NCBI GenBank assembly: GCA_017644185.1
Contig: JAEPMA010000003.1
Coordinates: forward strand, 1 to 64,000
From: Rhodospirillales bacterium
GTDB lineage: Bacteria > Pseudomonadota > Alphaproteobacteria > Rhodospirillales > Casp-alpha2
Direction of reading: 5' to 3'
Length of the DNA: 64,000 bases
The first letter of the stretch is position 1. Each line of letters starts with the position of its first letter. Positions 35,084 through 43,892 of the stretch are shown piece by piece. The notes beneath the pieces are model-generated. The model saw only the letters and a list, made by a program, of their open reading frames with translations, did no database searches and was not told the origin of the DNA. The translations under genes were made by a program, and so were the position numbers.

Positions 35084-36505
35084 ATGACCGACCCGACAAT
35101 GCCACCTGCGCTCGCGAACGCCCTTTCCCATCATCAGAAGGGTGATCTCAACTCGGCGGAAACCGGCTATCTTGAAGTCATCGATAACGACCCCAATAAT
35201 GCCGACGCGTTTCACCTGTTATCGATCTTACGCCTTCAACAAGGCCGCGCCGAAGACGCGCTTCCACTCATCGACAAAGTGATCGAACTCGCCCCCGAAG
35301 CCGCCGACGCGTACGGCAACAAGGGCACGGCATTGCAGGCACTGGAAAGATACGGGGAGGCGGCATTCGCATTCCGCACTGCAATCGATCTGGCGCCCGA
35401 TGCCGCCCATCATCACTACAACCTCGGCAACACGCTTCGCGCCGACGATGACAAGCCGGGTGCCGTCCGCGCCTATCGCGCGGCGATCCGCTGTGCGCCC
35501 GATTTGATACAAGCGCATTCCAATCTGGCGACCACATTGTCCGAGTTGGGACTGTTCGACGAGGCCATCGCACACTGCAAACTTGCCCTTAAATACCAGC
35601 CGGGATTTGCCGACGCGCACTACAATCTTGGGAACGCCCACCGGGAAGCGGGCCGCTACGCCGATGCCGTCGACGCGTATAACGACGCGCTGAAGCACGG
35701 TCCCGATCACGCCGACGCATTCTGTAATCTCGGGCTGACGGAAATGATCCGGCCGGGTCTCGACCAGGCAATCCGCACGCTTGGCAGGGCTGTCGCCATC
35801 AAACCCGATCATGACATGGCCAGGTTCTATCAAGCTGTAGCGACGGAAATGACCGGCGCCGACGCCACGAAGTTGTTTAAGGAACTTCCAGAAGACGACG
35901 CCACCGTCGATGCCTGGCTGGACAGTTGGGATTACGTCAAAAGCCATTCCAATCTTAAAACCGAGATCATCCATTGCCCTTATGCGTTGTTGAGTCACGC
36001 CCTCTCGTTCGCATCGCTTGAGGGCCTGGTGCTGGAGTTTGGTGTCAGACACGGGCAGTCGATCCGGCATATCGCCCGGGAAGTCCAGGGGCCCGTCCAT
36101 GGTTTCGATTCTTTTCACGGGTTACCATCCGCGTGGGGCGGCGAACCGGAGGGCGTCTATTCCACGGACGGGCAGCTTCCCGACGTGCCGGACAACGTGA
36201 CCCTGCACGCAGGCCTGTTCGAAGACACGTTAGGCCCGTTTCTTAACGACCACCCGGGCGACGTCCGTTTCTGCAACATCGACTGCGATATTTACGGCTC
36301 CACGGTGACCGTTTTGGACGGTCTCGCGCCACGGATCAAACCGGGGAGCGTGCTCGTGTTCGACGAGTATCTGATCAATCCCACCTGGCGCGACGACGAA
36401 TACCGTGCATTTCAGGAAGCTGCCGAAAAATACCGCTGGAGGTACCGCTATCTCGCGTTCGGGATCGTCACCAAGCAGGCCGCGGTGATCATCGACGAAA
36501 TCTAG
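35084..36505 (+). CDS. TPR protein with TylF/MycF-like methyltransferase domain
   Basis: A 473-residue protein: about seven TPRs in residues 5-255, then a class I SAM methyltransferase at about 300-470 with VLEFGVRHGQSIRHIA (SAM motif), HGFDSFHGLPSAWGG, NIDCDIYGST (acidic metal-type block) and VFDEYLINP. This matches the macrocin O-methyltransferase (TylF) type. Start ATG at 35084 chosen as the first codon before the TPR run; an earlier in-frame start lies inside the divergent gene. Target unknown; the TPRs suggest a protein-bound or large substrate. Confidence 0.8.
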   Translation: MTDPTMPPALANALSHHQKGDLNSAETGYLEVIDNDPNNADAFHLLSILRLQQGRAEDALPLIDKVIELAPEAADAYGNKGTALQALERYGEAAFAFRTAIDLAPDAAHHHYNLGNTLRADDDKPGAVRAYRAAIRCAPDLIQAHSNLATTLSELGLFDEAIAHCKLALKYQPGFADAHYNLGNAHREAGRYADAVDAYNDALKHGPDHADAFCNLGLTEMIRPGLDQAIRTLGRAVAIKPDHDMARFYQAVATEMTGADATKLFKELPEDDATVDAWLDSWDYVKSHSNLKTEIIHCPYALLSHALSFASLEGLVLEFGVRHGQSIRHIAREVQGPVHGFDSFHGLPSAWGGEPEGVYSTDGQLPDVPDNVTLHAGLFEDTLGPFLNDHPGDVRFCNIDCDIYGSTVTVLDGLAPRIKPGSVLVFDEYLINPTWRDDEYRAFQEAAEKYRWRYRYLAFGIVTKQAAVIIDEI

Positions 36506-36921
36506 TCGCCGATCAGATGCAGCACGACGTTGCGCCGGTGCGGTCGGGCCCTGTGTTCGAACAAATAGATGCCTTGCCACGTCCCCAGCACCGGTCGGCC
36601 ATCTTTAACCGGGATCGATAAAGACACGTCCGTTAGAGCGCTCCGGATATGCGCCGGCATATCGTCCGGGCCTTCTGCGGTGTGGCGGTAAAGCGACGGG
36701 TCTTCCGACGCCAGTCTTTTGAAAAACACATTCAGGTCGTGGATCACATCCGGATCGGCGTTTTCCTGGATCGTCAGTGACGCCGAGGTGTGGCGGCAAA
36801 ATGCGGTCAGCAAGCCGGATTTCAACCCGCTTTCCGCGCAGAACGCGACCGCGTCGCGGGTGAATTCGTAAAGCCCCTGCCCCCGGGTCGCGATCTCGAG
36901 CTGGGTTTGTGCTTGTGCCAT
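36502..36921 (-). CDS. YjbQ-family (UPF0047) protein
   Basis: A 139-residue protein with the UPF0047 signature: FCRHTSASLTIQENADP, a conserved HTAEGPDDMPAHIR segment and GTWQGIYLFEHR. The conserved His and acidic residues bind a metal. Some members have thiamine-phosphate synthase activity; the physiological role is unsettled. Its stop overlaps the convergent methyltransferase gene by 4 bp. Confidence 0.88.
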   Translation of the reverse strand: MAQAQTQLEIATRGQGLYEFTRDAVAFCAESGLKSGLLTAFCRHTSASLTIQENADPDVIHDLNVFFKRLASEDPSLYRHTAEGPDDMPAHIRSALTDVSLSIPVKDGRPVLGTWQGIYLFEHRARPHRRNVVLHLIGD

Positions 36922-36970
36922 GCTTTCCTGTTAGCATCATCACGAAAGATTGCAAACGAGAGGCGGATTG

Positions 36971-37417
36971 ATGCGCATCCGACAAGGCCCCCTGCCCGGC
37001 AGCGCCGCCGACGACATTACCCGCGGCGTTCAACGGCTGATGACGGATATGGGGTTTGCCCCGCTCCTCGAATTCCGCCTCACCAACAAGCGCCGCGTCG
37101 ACGTGGCGGCGCTGGACCGGGACGGGAAGTTCGTCGTCGTCGAGGTCAAAAGTTCGCTCGCCGACTACCGCGCGGATTCGAAATGGCAGGAATACCTGCC
37201 CTACTGCGATTATTTCTATTTCGCCGTAAACCCGGATTTTCCCCGGGAAAGATTGCCTGATGACGTCGGCCTCATCATCGCGGACGGATATGGTGCAACG
37301 ATAATCAGGCCCGCTGAGGAATTCCCCATGAACGGCAACCGGCGCCGGACGCAGACGCTGCGCTTCGCACGGACGGGCGCCAGCCGGCTCGCTGGCCGGG
37401 GCGACCCGCCCGTCTGA
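36971..37417 (+). CDS. mmcB: MmcB-family DNA repair protein
   Basis: A 148-residue PD-(D/E)xK nuclease-like protein. The core is RRVDVAALDRDG followed by FVVVEVKSSLADYRAD, giving the D-(x)-E-x-K residues. MmcB was linked to mitomycin C damage repair in Caulobacter, and the family is nearly confined to alphaproteobacteria, a useful taxonomic clue. Start ATG at 36971 (GAGAGGCGG upstream) is preferred over an in-frame TTG at 36950. No LexA-type box was seen. Confidence 0.85.
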   Translation: MRIRQGPLPGSAADDITRGVQRLMTDMGFAPLLEFRLTNKRRVDVAALDRDGKFVVVEVKSSLADYRADSKWQEYLPYCDYFYFAVNPDFPRERLPDDVGLIIADGYGATIIRPAEEFPMNGNRRRTQTLRFARTGASRLAGRGDPPV

Positions 37418-37426
37418 AGAACGAAT

Positions 37427-38749
37427 TTACTCGGCCGCTTGCTGCAGTCCGGCCTGAGCTTCCATTTCGCGGCGGATCTTCACCGCATCCATGCTTTCGT
37501 CGACCTCGACATCCTGCCAGCGGACCGGTTGGTTGGCTGCGATATCTGCTTTCAGCTTCACCTTGTGCGCCAAACCGATCGGCAACCCACCCAAGCTCAG
37601 CGAGGCGTCGGCCGGGTAAAGTTTACCCCAGACCGTGTAACCACCTTCACCGTCAAGTATTTCACCGGCTTTCAGATCGCGTTTCGCCGTCGCGACGACG
37701 TCACCTCTGAATGCCTGCGTCGAGCCCGTCGGCTTCTGTAGAAGCGCCGCAGACAGGATCGAGATATTGAGTTCCAGACCGATCAGGTGGAACGGCTTGT
37801 ACATCGCTGAATATCGACCCGTGCTATCCGTGTTCATGCCGTACTGACGGAAACACGCCGCCGCATAATCGTTCGGCGCTTCGATGACGACATAAACGCC
37901 CCAACGCAGGTCCTTGAACACAGGCCGGCCGTCACGTTCCAGTGACGAGACAACCTCGACCTGGCCCTTGTGGTGCAACTGACCGCCGACCTCTTTCGGG
38001 CGCAGGACATGCGCGAGATCGTCCATACCCGCAGCCGGAAAGTCGAGGCCATGAGGTGCCGGCGTCAGACCGGTGCCGTTGGCAATCGCCGCCATCTCCA
38101 GCGCGGACTTCGTGCCGTCGAGAAAGCTGTTGAACATCTGACTGTTCATGCCGGCCGCCGCCGCCTGCTCCGGGGTCAGGCCGTAGTGGTCCCAGACGGT
38201 GTCCGGTGTCGACGCATGGTACGACGGCAGGTACTTGGTGCCCTTGCCCGCGGCAACCACGTCGAACCCGGTGGCACGAGCCCATTCGACCAACTCGCAC
38301 GTTAACGCGGGCTGATCGCCGTACGCCATCGAATAAACGACACCGGCGGCCTCGGCCTCCTTGGCCAGAAGTCCGCCCGCCAGGACATCGGCTTCGACGT
38401 TGACCATGACGATATGACGGCCGTTGCGAATGGCTTCGCGGGCATGGACAAGCCCGACGACCGGATTACCCGTCGCCTCGACCACCACGTCCACATCCTG
38501 CGTACGCAGCATGTGCAAGGCGTCGTCGACGAACGCCGTTTTCGCGATCAGATCGTCGGACCAGCCGACGGCTTTGCACGATTCACGTGCCCGACCGGGA
38601 TCGAGATCTGCGATCACCGCAACGTCGAGCCCCGGCGTCGTCGGCACCTGCGACAAAAACATCGAGCCGAATTTTCCGGCGCCGATCAGACCGACGCGCA
38701 CCGGTTTTCCCACAGCGGCACGCTGCGCAAGCTCTTGATAGATATACAT
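37427..38749 (-). CDS. NAD(P)-dependent oxidoreductase with SAF domain
   Basis: A 440-residue enzyme. The N-terminal Rossmann fold has VGLIGAGKFGSMFL (residues 19-32); a middle domain resembles homoserine-dehydrogenase-like oxidoreductases (VVVEATGNPVVGLVHAREA, GTKYLPSYHASTPDTVWDHYGL); the C-terminal SAF-type domain is at about 350-420 (VVATAKRDLKAGEILDGEGG). No named reaction is recognised. It is 3 bp downstream of a PhyH dioxygenase gene and under a GntR regulator, so it probably oxidises or reduces the hydroxylated product of that enzyme. Confidence 0.8.
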   Translation of the reverse strand: MYIYQELAQRAAVGKPVRVGLIGAGKFGSMFLSQVPTTPGLDVAVIADLDPGRARESCKAVGWSDDLIAKTAFVDDALHMLRTQDVDVVVEATGNPVVGLVHAREAIRNGRHIVMVNVEADVLAGGLLAKEAEAAGVVYSMAYGDQPALTCELVEWARATGFDVVAAGKGTKYLPSYHASTPDTVWDHYGLTPEQAAAAGMNSQMFNSFLDGTKSALEMAAIANGTGLTPAPHGLDFPAAGMDDLAHVLRPKEVGGQLHHKGQVEVVSSLERDGRPVFKDLRWGVYVVIEAPNDYAAACFRQYGMNTDSTGRYSAMYKPFHLIGLELNISILSAALLQKPTGSTQAFRGDVVATAKRDLKAGEILDGEGGYTVWGKLYPADASLSLGGLPIGLAHKVKLKADIAANQPVRWQDVEVDESMDAVKIRREMEAQAGLQQAAE

Positions 38750-38752
38750 TAT

Positions 38753-39553
38753 TTACTCCGCGGCCTGAGTCTGTTCAGCGACAAGTTCCTGAAGACAATC
38801 GTCTTCCAGCTTCTCGATCGGGGTGAAATCACGGTGCGCGATCCACTCTTCCCGATTATAGGCGCGGATGTGATTGTCGACGTGGCACAGCGACAGGTAA
38901 ACGATCGTTCGGCCGAAAGGAGAGATGTTCGGCGGGCTGGCGTGCACCAGCAAAGACGAGAACATCAACATGCTGCCGGCCGGGCCGGTCGGCGCGACGC
39001 AACCGCCCTGCTCCGCCAGTTCGGTGACTTTCTCGCGGTCCAGCGTCCACAATGGATAACTGGTGGTTTCCAGGTCATGCCCGGCTTCGACAACACCCAA
39101 TTTATGGCTGCCCGGAATAAACAGTAACGGGCCGTTTGCGGCTGTAACATCGTCCAGGAAAACCGCGATGTTCATGGCGCGTGGCTCAGGCATGTCATCG
39201 TCGCGCTTCCACGTCCCGTAATCCTGGTGCCACTGCCACACCGCACCATCGAACGCCGCTTTCGCGTTCACCTTGAACTGGTGCATGTAGACCGGGCCAT
39301 CCAGCACCTGCGACACCGGATCGATCAGGCGCGGGTGCGCGCCCAGCCGCCGGAATGCTTCGTTATATTTGTGTGCGGCGAACGCGGTGCGTGCGACACC
39401 GCTCTTTTCACGCCAGACTTCTTTGCGGTCCATCGCATAAACGTTGGCCGCTTCACGATTGAGCAAGGCTGCTTCTTCGGGTGTGAATTTGCCCGGAAAG
39501 AACAGATAACCATCCTTGTCGAACTGCTTCAGCTCTTCTTCTGTCAAACGCAT
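38753..39553 (-). CDS. PhyH-family 2OG-Fe(II) dioxygenase, EctD-like
   Basis: A 266-residue phytanoyl-CoA dioxygenase family enzyme. The iron ligands are His109 and Asp111 (WQWHQDYGTWKRDDDMP) and His204 (LLVHASPPN); MNIAVFLDDVTAANGPL and IPGSHK follow the pattern of ectoine/proline hydroxylases. It should hydroxylate a small amino-acid-like or osmolyte substrate using 2-oxoglutarate. No ectoine genes lie in the window, so the substrate is open. Middle gene of gntR-phyH-SAF dehydrogenase. Confidence 0.85.
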   Translation of the reverse strand: MRLTEEELKQFDKDGYLFFPGKFTPEEAALLNREAANVYAMDRKEVWREKSGVARTAFAAHKYNEAFRRLGAHPRLIDPVSQVLDGPVYMHQFKVNAKAAFDGAVWQWHQDYGTWKRDDDMPEPRAMNIAVFLDDVTAANGPLLFIPGSHKLGVVEAGHDLETTSYPLWTLDREKVTELAEQGGCVAPTGPAGSMLMFSSLLVHASPPNISPFGRTIVYLSLCHVDNHIRAYNREEWIAHRDFTPIEKLEDDCLQELVAEQTQAAE

Positions 39554-39607
39554 TGGATCATCCTCCGTAAATCAAGCTGTGTTTCCGTTGGCACGGATAT
39601 TCCAGGT

Positions 39608-40270
39608 TTATTGCGCCTTGAGGCGGCGGCAGGTCGTTTCACCTGCGTTTTCGGCGTGAAGTGCCGCGACGTCACCCGCCTTGGCGGCATCGCCCGCGAC
39701 GATGGCGTCGGCAATCTCGCGGTGTTCACTCCAAATCGTCGGTCGCGGTGCGGCCTCTTCGAGTACAATGCGCATCGCGCGGACCATATGCGGCCAGGCG
39801 TTGTCGGCGGCAGCGGCGATTTCGGGATTTCCCGACATCTCGTATAACGCAAGATGAAACGCGACGTCTGCTTCGACCAGTCGCTCGATATTGCCCACGG
39901 CGACAGCCGCCATGCCGTCTTCGATCAGCCGGTCGAGGCAGGCCCGCCGCTCGGCCGATGGGATGCTACTTTGCGCCGCCAGGCTGGCTGCAAGGCGATC
40001 CAGCGCCGAACGTACCTGATAAAGCGCCAGCAACCGGTCCGCATTGATCGGCGCCACCATCTGGCCCTTGCGGCCGCGCTCCACCACCAAGCCTTCGCGT
40101 TTCAGCAGGATAAGGGCATGGCTGATGGGTTGGCGGCTGACGCCCAACGATTCCGCGAGTTCTTCCTGCGCAAGGGGGGCGCCGGGTGCAAGCTCGCCAG
40201 ACATGATCGCGGCGCGGATCGCGTCGTGGGTCTGCATGATCAGATCGGGTTTTACCGCCAACGGACGCAT
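39608..40270 (-). CDS. GntR-family (FadR subgroup) regulator
   Basis: A 220-residue repressor. The winged helix is at about residues 10-70 (LAQEELAESLGVSRQPISHALILLKREGLV), and the all-helical FCD effector domain at about 85-210 has metal-site His residues in DVAFHLALYEMSGNPE and HAENAGE. First gene of the operon with the PhyH enzyme and the SAF dehydrogenase. An inverted repeat at 40293-40307 stands 22 bp before its start and likely mediates autoregulation. The effector is probably the pathway substrate. Confidence 0.87.
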   Translation of the reverse strand: MRPLAVKPDLIMQTHDAIRAAIMSGELAPGAPLAQEELAESLGVSRQPISHALILLKREGLVVERGRKGQMVAPINADRLLALYQVRSALDRLAASLAAQSSIPSAERRACLDRLIEDGMAAVAVGNIERLVEADVAFHLALYEMSGNPEIAAAADNAWPHMVRAMRIVLEEAAPRPTIWSEHREIADAIVAGDAAKAGDVAALHAENAGETTCRRLKAQ

Positions 40271-40292
40271 CGGCCCTGCTCCGAAAAATTTG

Positions 40293-40307
40293 TGAATTCA
40301 GAATTCA
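40293..40307. promoter_or_regulatory. candidate GntR operator
   Basis: TGAATTC-A-GAATTCA is a perfect 7+1+7 inverted repeat. On the minus strand it lies just downstream of a plausible promoter, TTGACG (40338-40343) with 18 bp to TAAAAC (40314-40319), so a bound repressor would cover the start of transcription of the gntR-phyH-dehydrogenase operon. Confidence 0.6.
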
Positions 40308-40345
40308 GAATGCGTTTTACCCAAAAAAAGAGCGCGGCGTCAAGA

Positions 40346-41056
40346 TCAGCCGATCCGGTGAAGGTGCTGACCGTAGGCATTGAGCCAGGCTTCCGCCTGC
40401 TCTTCGTAGGGTGTCAGTTGCTGAACCAAAGCGTGAAAACGCGGCCCGTGGTTGCGTTCGACGATATGCGCGACTTCGTGGGCAACGATGAACTCGAAAA
40501 CGAAACGCGGCGCCAGGATCATTCGCCACGAGAAATTGAGCGAGCCGTCATGCGCACATGACCCCCAGCGGGACGTCGTGTCGCGCACCGTGATGCGGCC
40601 GACCTTCACGCCCAGTTCATCCGCCTTCACTGCGGCGAGATCGGCGAGCTTTGTCTTCGCCTCTTTCTTCAACCAATCGAGTAGGCGGCGTGGCAGATGA
40701 TCGAGATCGCCCGACACGCAAACCCGGCCCTCTTCGATCCAGACACCCCGTCTGGCGTCGGGGCGGTGTTCGATCAGGTGATCTTCACCAAGGATCGGGA
40801 TCGTACGGCCGGGCTCGAACGGGATACGGTCGGGCAGTTTATCGAAACGCCGTTTCAGCCACGCGTGCTGGCTTTCCAAAAAGCCAAGCGCTTCCGATTC
40901 CGACGCATACCATGGCAGCGTCAGGGCGACGCCGTCGGTCTTTGGATCGACCCTTAAGATGATACGCCGCGCCTGCCTGTTCCGTTTGAGCAGAACCGGC
41001 ACGGCGCGGCCGTCGAGATCGAAACTGAGTTCCTTGCGTGTTTGACGTGCCGCCAA
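40346..41056 (-). CDS. YgjP-like (DUF45) metallopeptidase
   Basis: About 236 residues. The zincin motif HEVAH with a downstream HGPRFHALV gives the zinc ligands; DTTSRWGSCAHDG upstream is the family hallmark. Members are WLM/SprT-like proteases of uncertain target. The start is not certain: TTG at 41056, 8 bp after the stop of the DapA-like gene, is chosen because a longer frame to 41170 would overlap that gene deeply. Probably co-transcribed with the DapA-like gene. Confidence 0.8.
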   Translation of the reverse strand: MAARQTRKELSFDLDGRAVPVLLKRNRQARRIILRVDPKTDGVALTLPWYASESEALGFLESQHAWLKRRFDKLPDRIPFEPGRTIPILGEDHLIEHRPDARRGVWIEEGRVCVSGDLDHLPRRLLDWLKKEAKTKLADLAAVKADELGVKVGRITVRDTTSRWGSCAHDGSLNFSWRMILAPRFVFEFIVAHEVAHIVERNHGPRFHALVQQLTPYEEQAEAWLNAYGQHLHRIG

Positions 41057-41064
41057 GGGACCCG

Positions 41065-41991
41065 TCAGGCCGCAGCCGGGATCGGCGTACCGACGGCGTC
41101 GAACGCGTCGAACAACGCCTTCCGGTCGGCATCGTTGAGCGGCACGAACGGCGGGCGAAGGTTCTCCCAACCCGCCTGGCCGGTGTTGCGCGCGGTCAGC
41201 GCCTTCAAGGCCGGCGGCAGCGGATAACCGGCGATGGCCTTGCGCATCGCACTCAGCGTCTCATGGTTGGCTTCCACTTCCGGCGTGTCGCCGTTCGCAA
41301 CCCAACCGTTGTAGACAGCCCCGTTGAGGAACGACGAAACGTTGGCGACCGCCGTGATGCAGCCCGCGCCGCCCTTGCGCAACAACGGCAGCATCAATTC
41401 GTCCGCACCCGAGAACACGGCGAAACCCGGGAACTTCTCAGCTGCGCCCGCCATGTTATCGAACACGCCCGAGCTGTCCTTCATACCAACCACGGTCTTC
41501 GGATACGCCTTCAAAAGCATTTCGATCAGACCATACGTGATCGGCACGCCCGACATCTGCGGGAAGTGATAGAGGAAAATCTTGAGATCATCGTCGGCGA
41601 TCCCATCGATGACCTGGGAGAACGCGTCGAACAGCCCCTGATCCGACATGTTCTTGTAATAGAACGGCGGCAGCATGAGGACGCCCTTGGCGCCCGCGCT
41701 CATCGCCGCCTTGGTCAGCGCGATGGTATCGACCGCCGCGCAGCAGCCCGTACCCGGCATCATCACGTCACCGGGGATACCGCGTTCGACCAAACCTTCG
41801 ATAATCGCGATCCGCTCCTTGAGACCGAATGAGTTGGCTTCGCCCGTCGTGCCGAGCACGGCAAGGCCGTCGCAACCGTTCGAGAGCAGCCACTTGCCGT
41901 GCGCCGCCGTCAGATCGAGATCCGGCGACAGGTCGTCTTTCACAGCAGTGACAACGGCGCTGAAGACGCCCTTATAAGGTGAATGGCTCAA
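41065..41991 (-). CDS. DapA/NanA-family aldolase
   Basis: A 308-residue class I aldolase. The Schiff-base Lys is in VVGMKDSSG, the catalytic Tyr in LYHFPQMSG, and the substrate loop is LGTTGEANS. The start is TTG at 41991, supported by GGAGG 8 nt upstream. Not a clear DapA: no lysine-pathway neighbours, and the family includes lyases for 2-keto-3-deoxy sugars and 4-hydroxy-2-oxo acids. It could act in catabolism near the GntR operon, but it is a separate unit. Confidence 0.85.
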   Translation of the reverse strand: MSHSPYKGVFSAVVTAVKDDLSPDLDLTAAHGKWLLSNGCDGLAVLGTTGEANSFGLKERIAIIEGLVERGIPGDVMMPGTGCCAAVDTIALTKAAMSAGAKGVLMLPPFYYKNMSDQGLFDAFSQVIDGIADDDLKIFLYHFPQMSGVPITYGLIEMLLKAYPKTVVGMKDSSGVFDNMAGAAEKFPGFAVFSGADELMLPLLRKGGAGCITAVANVSSFLNGAVYNGWVANGDTPEVEANHETLSAMRKAIAGYPLPPALKALTARNTGQAGWENLRPPFVPLNDADRKALFDAFDAVGTPIPAAA

Positions 41992-42043
41992 CGTTTATTC
42001 CTCCATCGGCTTCGTACGGTTGTTGTTCATGGTTTACCCGCAC

Positions 42044-42511
42044 CTACTCAGGCCAGTCTACCACATAATCTTCCAGATCCTCGACATCGCGCTCTGACAC
42101 GATCCTTCCGAACACGGATATGCCCGCTTCGAGCACGGTATCCGTCGTCCCGGACACCAAGGGGTGCCACCAGTTCAGGTCCTTTCCCTCGGCGAGTCTG
42201 CGGTAGGCGCAGGATTTGGGGAGCCAGGGAATTTGCCCGACGTTCTGCGGGGTCAGACGGCGGCAATCGGGAACGAAACGCTGGCGGTCCTCGTAACTGG
42301 TGCAGCGGCAGGTTTCGAGATCGAGCAATCTGCATGACACGTTTGTATAAAGAATTTCACCCGTCACTTCATGCTCAAGCTTGTTGAGGCAGCATTTCCC
42401 ACAGCCGTCACAGAGCGATTCCCACTCCGGCCCGGTCATTTCATGGAGCGCCTTGCGCTTCCAGAACGGCGGCGCGCCCTTGTCTTTCTTTTTCTTTCTC
42501 AAACCGAACAT
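42044..42511 (-). CDS. YcgN-family cysteine-cluster protein
   Basis: A 155-residue UPF0260/YcgN protein. Cysteines cluster in [13 protein letters not shown] and [11 protein letters not shown] with another in VPDCRRL, suggesting a metal or Fe-S site. The N-terminus is Lys-rich. It follows cobB by 13 bp on the same strand. Function unknown. Confidence 0.85.
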   Translation of the reverse strand: MFGLRKKKKDKGAPPFWKRKALHEMTGPEWESLCDGCGKCCLNKLEHEVTGEILYTNVSCRLLDLETCRCTSYEDRQRFVPDCRRLTPQNVGQIPWLPKSCAYRRLAEGKDLNWWHPLVSGTTDTVLEAGISVFGRIVSERDVEDLEDYVVDWPE

Positions 42512-42524
42512 CTCTTAAGTACTC

Positions 42525-43892
42525 TCACGCGCCATCGGCACGCTCCAGGTCGATCAGGTGGATGAATGATCCTACCACACGCCGGTCGGCGAGACCGGTC
42601 TCACCCAGTTCCCGCCCACTCGCATCTTCGGCCCTGAACAGCGGCAAGCCGGGGCCCTCCTCGATCACCGTTGCGAAATGGAACTCGTGGCCACGAAACC
42701 GGGTGCGTGCCCCACCGAGCGGCCCGGCCTTGGCCAAGGTGACCCTGCGGTAGCCGATATGCAAACGCCGCGTGGCAAAGCTCGTCTCAAGTGGCAACAG
42801 TCCCGCCATTGGATGGCGGCGCCCATCGGCATCGGTCAGCCCCTGCCCCAACACCATATAGCCACCGCACTCCCCAAAGATCGGCTTCGATGCGTCCGCC
42901 GCCTGTTGCAGGCCATCCATGAAATCCCAGTTGGCGGAGATACGCCCCGCATGCAATTCAGGATAACCGCCCGGTAAATAGATCGCATCGGCCTTCGGAT
43001 CCGGCGCTTCGTTGGTGAGCGGAGAGAAGAACGAAAGTTCCGATCCGGCGGCGCGCCATCCCTCGAGCAATGCCGGGTAGACGAACGCAAACGCATCGTC
43101 GCGGGCGACGGCGATCTTCTGGCCGAGTGGCGGGATCAATAACGGCGCGTCCGATTTCGGGCGTACCGGCCACGGCCGCATGGCGCGGCGCATGGCGGCA
43201 ATATCCAGGTGTTCCCCGATCCAGTCGGCGGCCTTATCCAGAAACGTCTCGAGATTCCGGTGCTCGCGCGCCTGCACCAGCCCCAGATGCCGCGACGGAA
43301 GTTCGAGCGCGTCATTACGCGGTAACGCGCCGAAAATCTCCAGAGCGGGCGCGATCTTTTTCATCGCCTCTTTCAGGATTTCGACATGCCGGGCCCCACC
43401 AACCTTGTTGAAGATGACACCCGCAACGTCGACGCCCGGCCGGTGGTCCGCGAACCCCTTGGCGAGGACCGCAGCGCTCGCCGCCTGTTTCGACGCGTCG
43501 ATCACCAGAACAACCGGCCAGCCGGTGATCTCGGCGAGCGCGGCGGTCGAACCATCGTGCCGGTCATCCGACTGCACCGCGCCGTCGAACAACCCCATGA
43601 CCCCTTCGCAGATGATGTCGTCGGCCTTGGCCGCCATGTCCCCGGCCAGTTCAGCCAGCGTCACATCGCGCATCGCCCAGGGATCGAGATTACGGCACGG
43701 CCGGTTGGTGGCGGCGGTGTGGAAAGCGGGGTCGATATAGTCGGGGCCGGTCTTGGCGGAGATCACGTCAATCCCGGTCTCGCGCAGATGACGGAGCAAA
43801 CCGAGGGTAATCAGCGTCTTGCCGGCGCCCGACGATGGCGCGGCGATGATCAGACCGCTGCCGGGGACACCCGATAGGCGGCGCGCCGTCAC
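42525..43892 (-). CDS. cobB: cobyrinate/hydrogenobyrinate a,c-diamide synthase
   Basis: A 455-residue amidotransferase of the CobB/CbiA family that amidates the a and c side chains of (hydrogeno)cobyrinic acid with ATP and glutamine. The N-terminal P-loop is IAAPSSGAGKTLITL (residues about 16-30); the C-terminal class I glutaminase domain has FGECGGYMVLG with the catalytic Cys. The start is GTG at 43892, overlapping the SCO gene stop (GTGA). Whether the substrate already holds cobalt depends on the route (see findings). Confidence 0.93.
   Translation of the reverse strand: MTARRLSGVPGSGLIIAAPSSGAGKTLITLGLLRHLRETGIDVISAKTGPDYIDPAFHTAATNRPCRNLDPWAMRDVTLAELAGDMAAKADDIICEGVMGLFDGAVQSDDRHDGSTAALAEITGWPVVLVIDASKQAASAAVLAKGFADHRPGVDVAGVIFNKVGGARHVEILKEAMKKIAPALEIFGALPRNDALELPSRHLGLVQAREHRNLETFLDKAADWIGEHLDIAAMRRAMRPWPVRPKSDAPLLIPPLGQKIAVARDDAFAFVYPALLEGWRAAGSELSFFSPLTNEAPDPKADAIYLPGGYPELHAGRISANWDFMDGLQQAADASKPIFGECGGYMVLGQGLTDADGRRHPMAGLLPLETSFATRRLHIGYRRVTLAKAGPLGGARTRFRGHEFHFATVIEEGPGLPLFRAEDASGRELGETGLADRRVVGSFIHLIDLERADGA

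Noticed and set aside
36922-36970. LexA operator before mmcB
   Set aside because: Neither GTTC-N7-GTTC nor GAAC-N7-GAAC is present in the gap.
36502-41056. Defence island made of MmcB, YgjP and nearby genes
   Set aside because: MmcB is a conserved alphaproteobacterial repair gene and YgjP a common housekeeping-type protease; no nuclease-sensor pairs, integrase or atypical base composition surround them.
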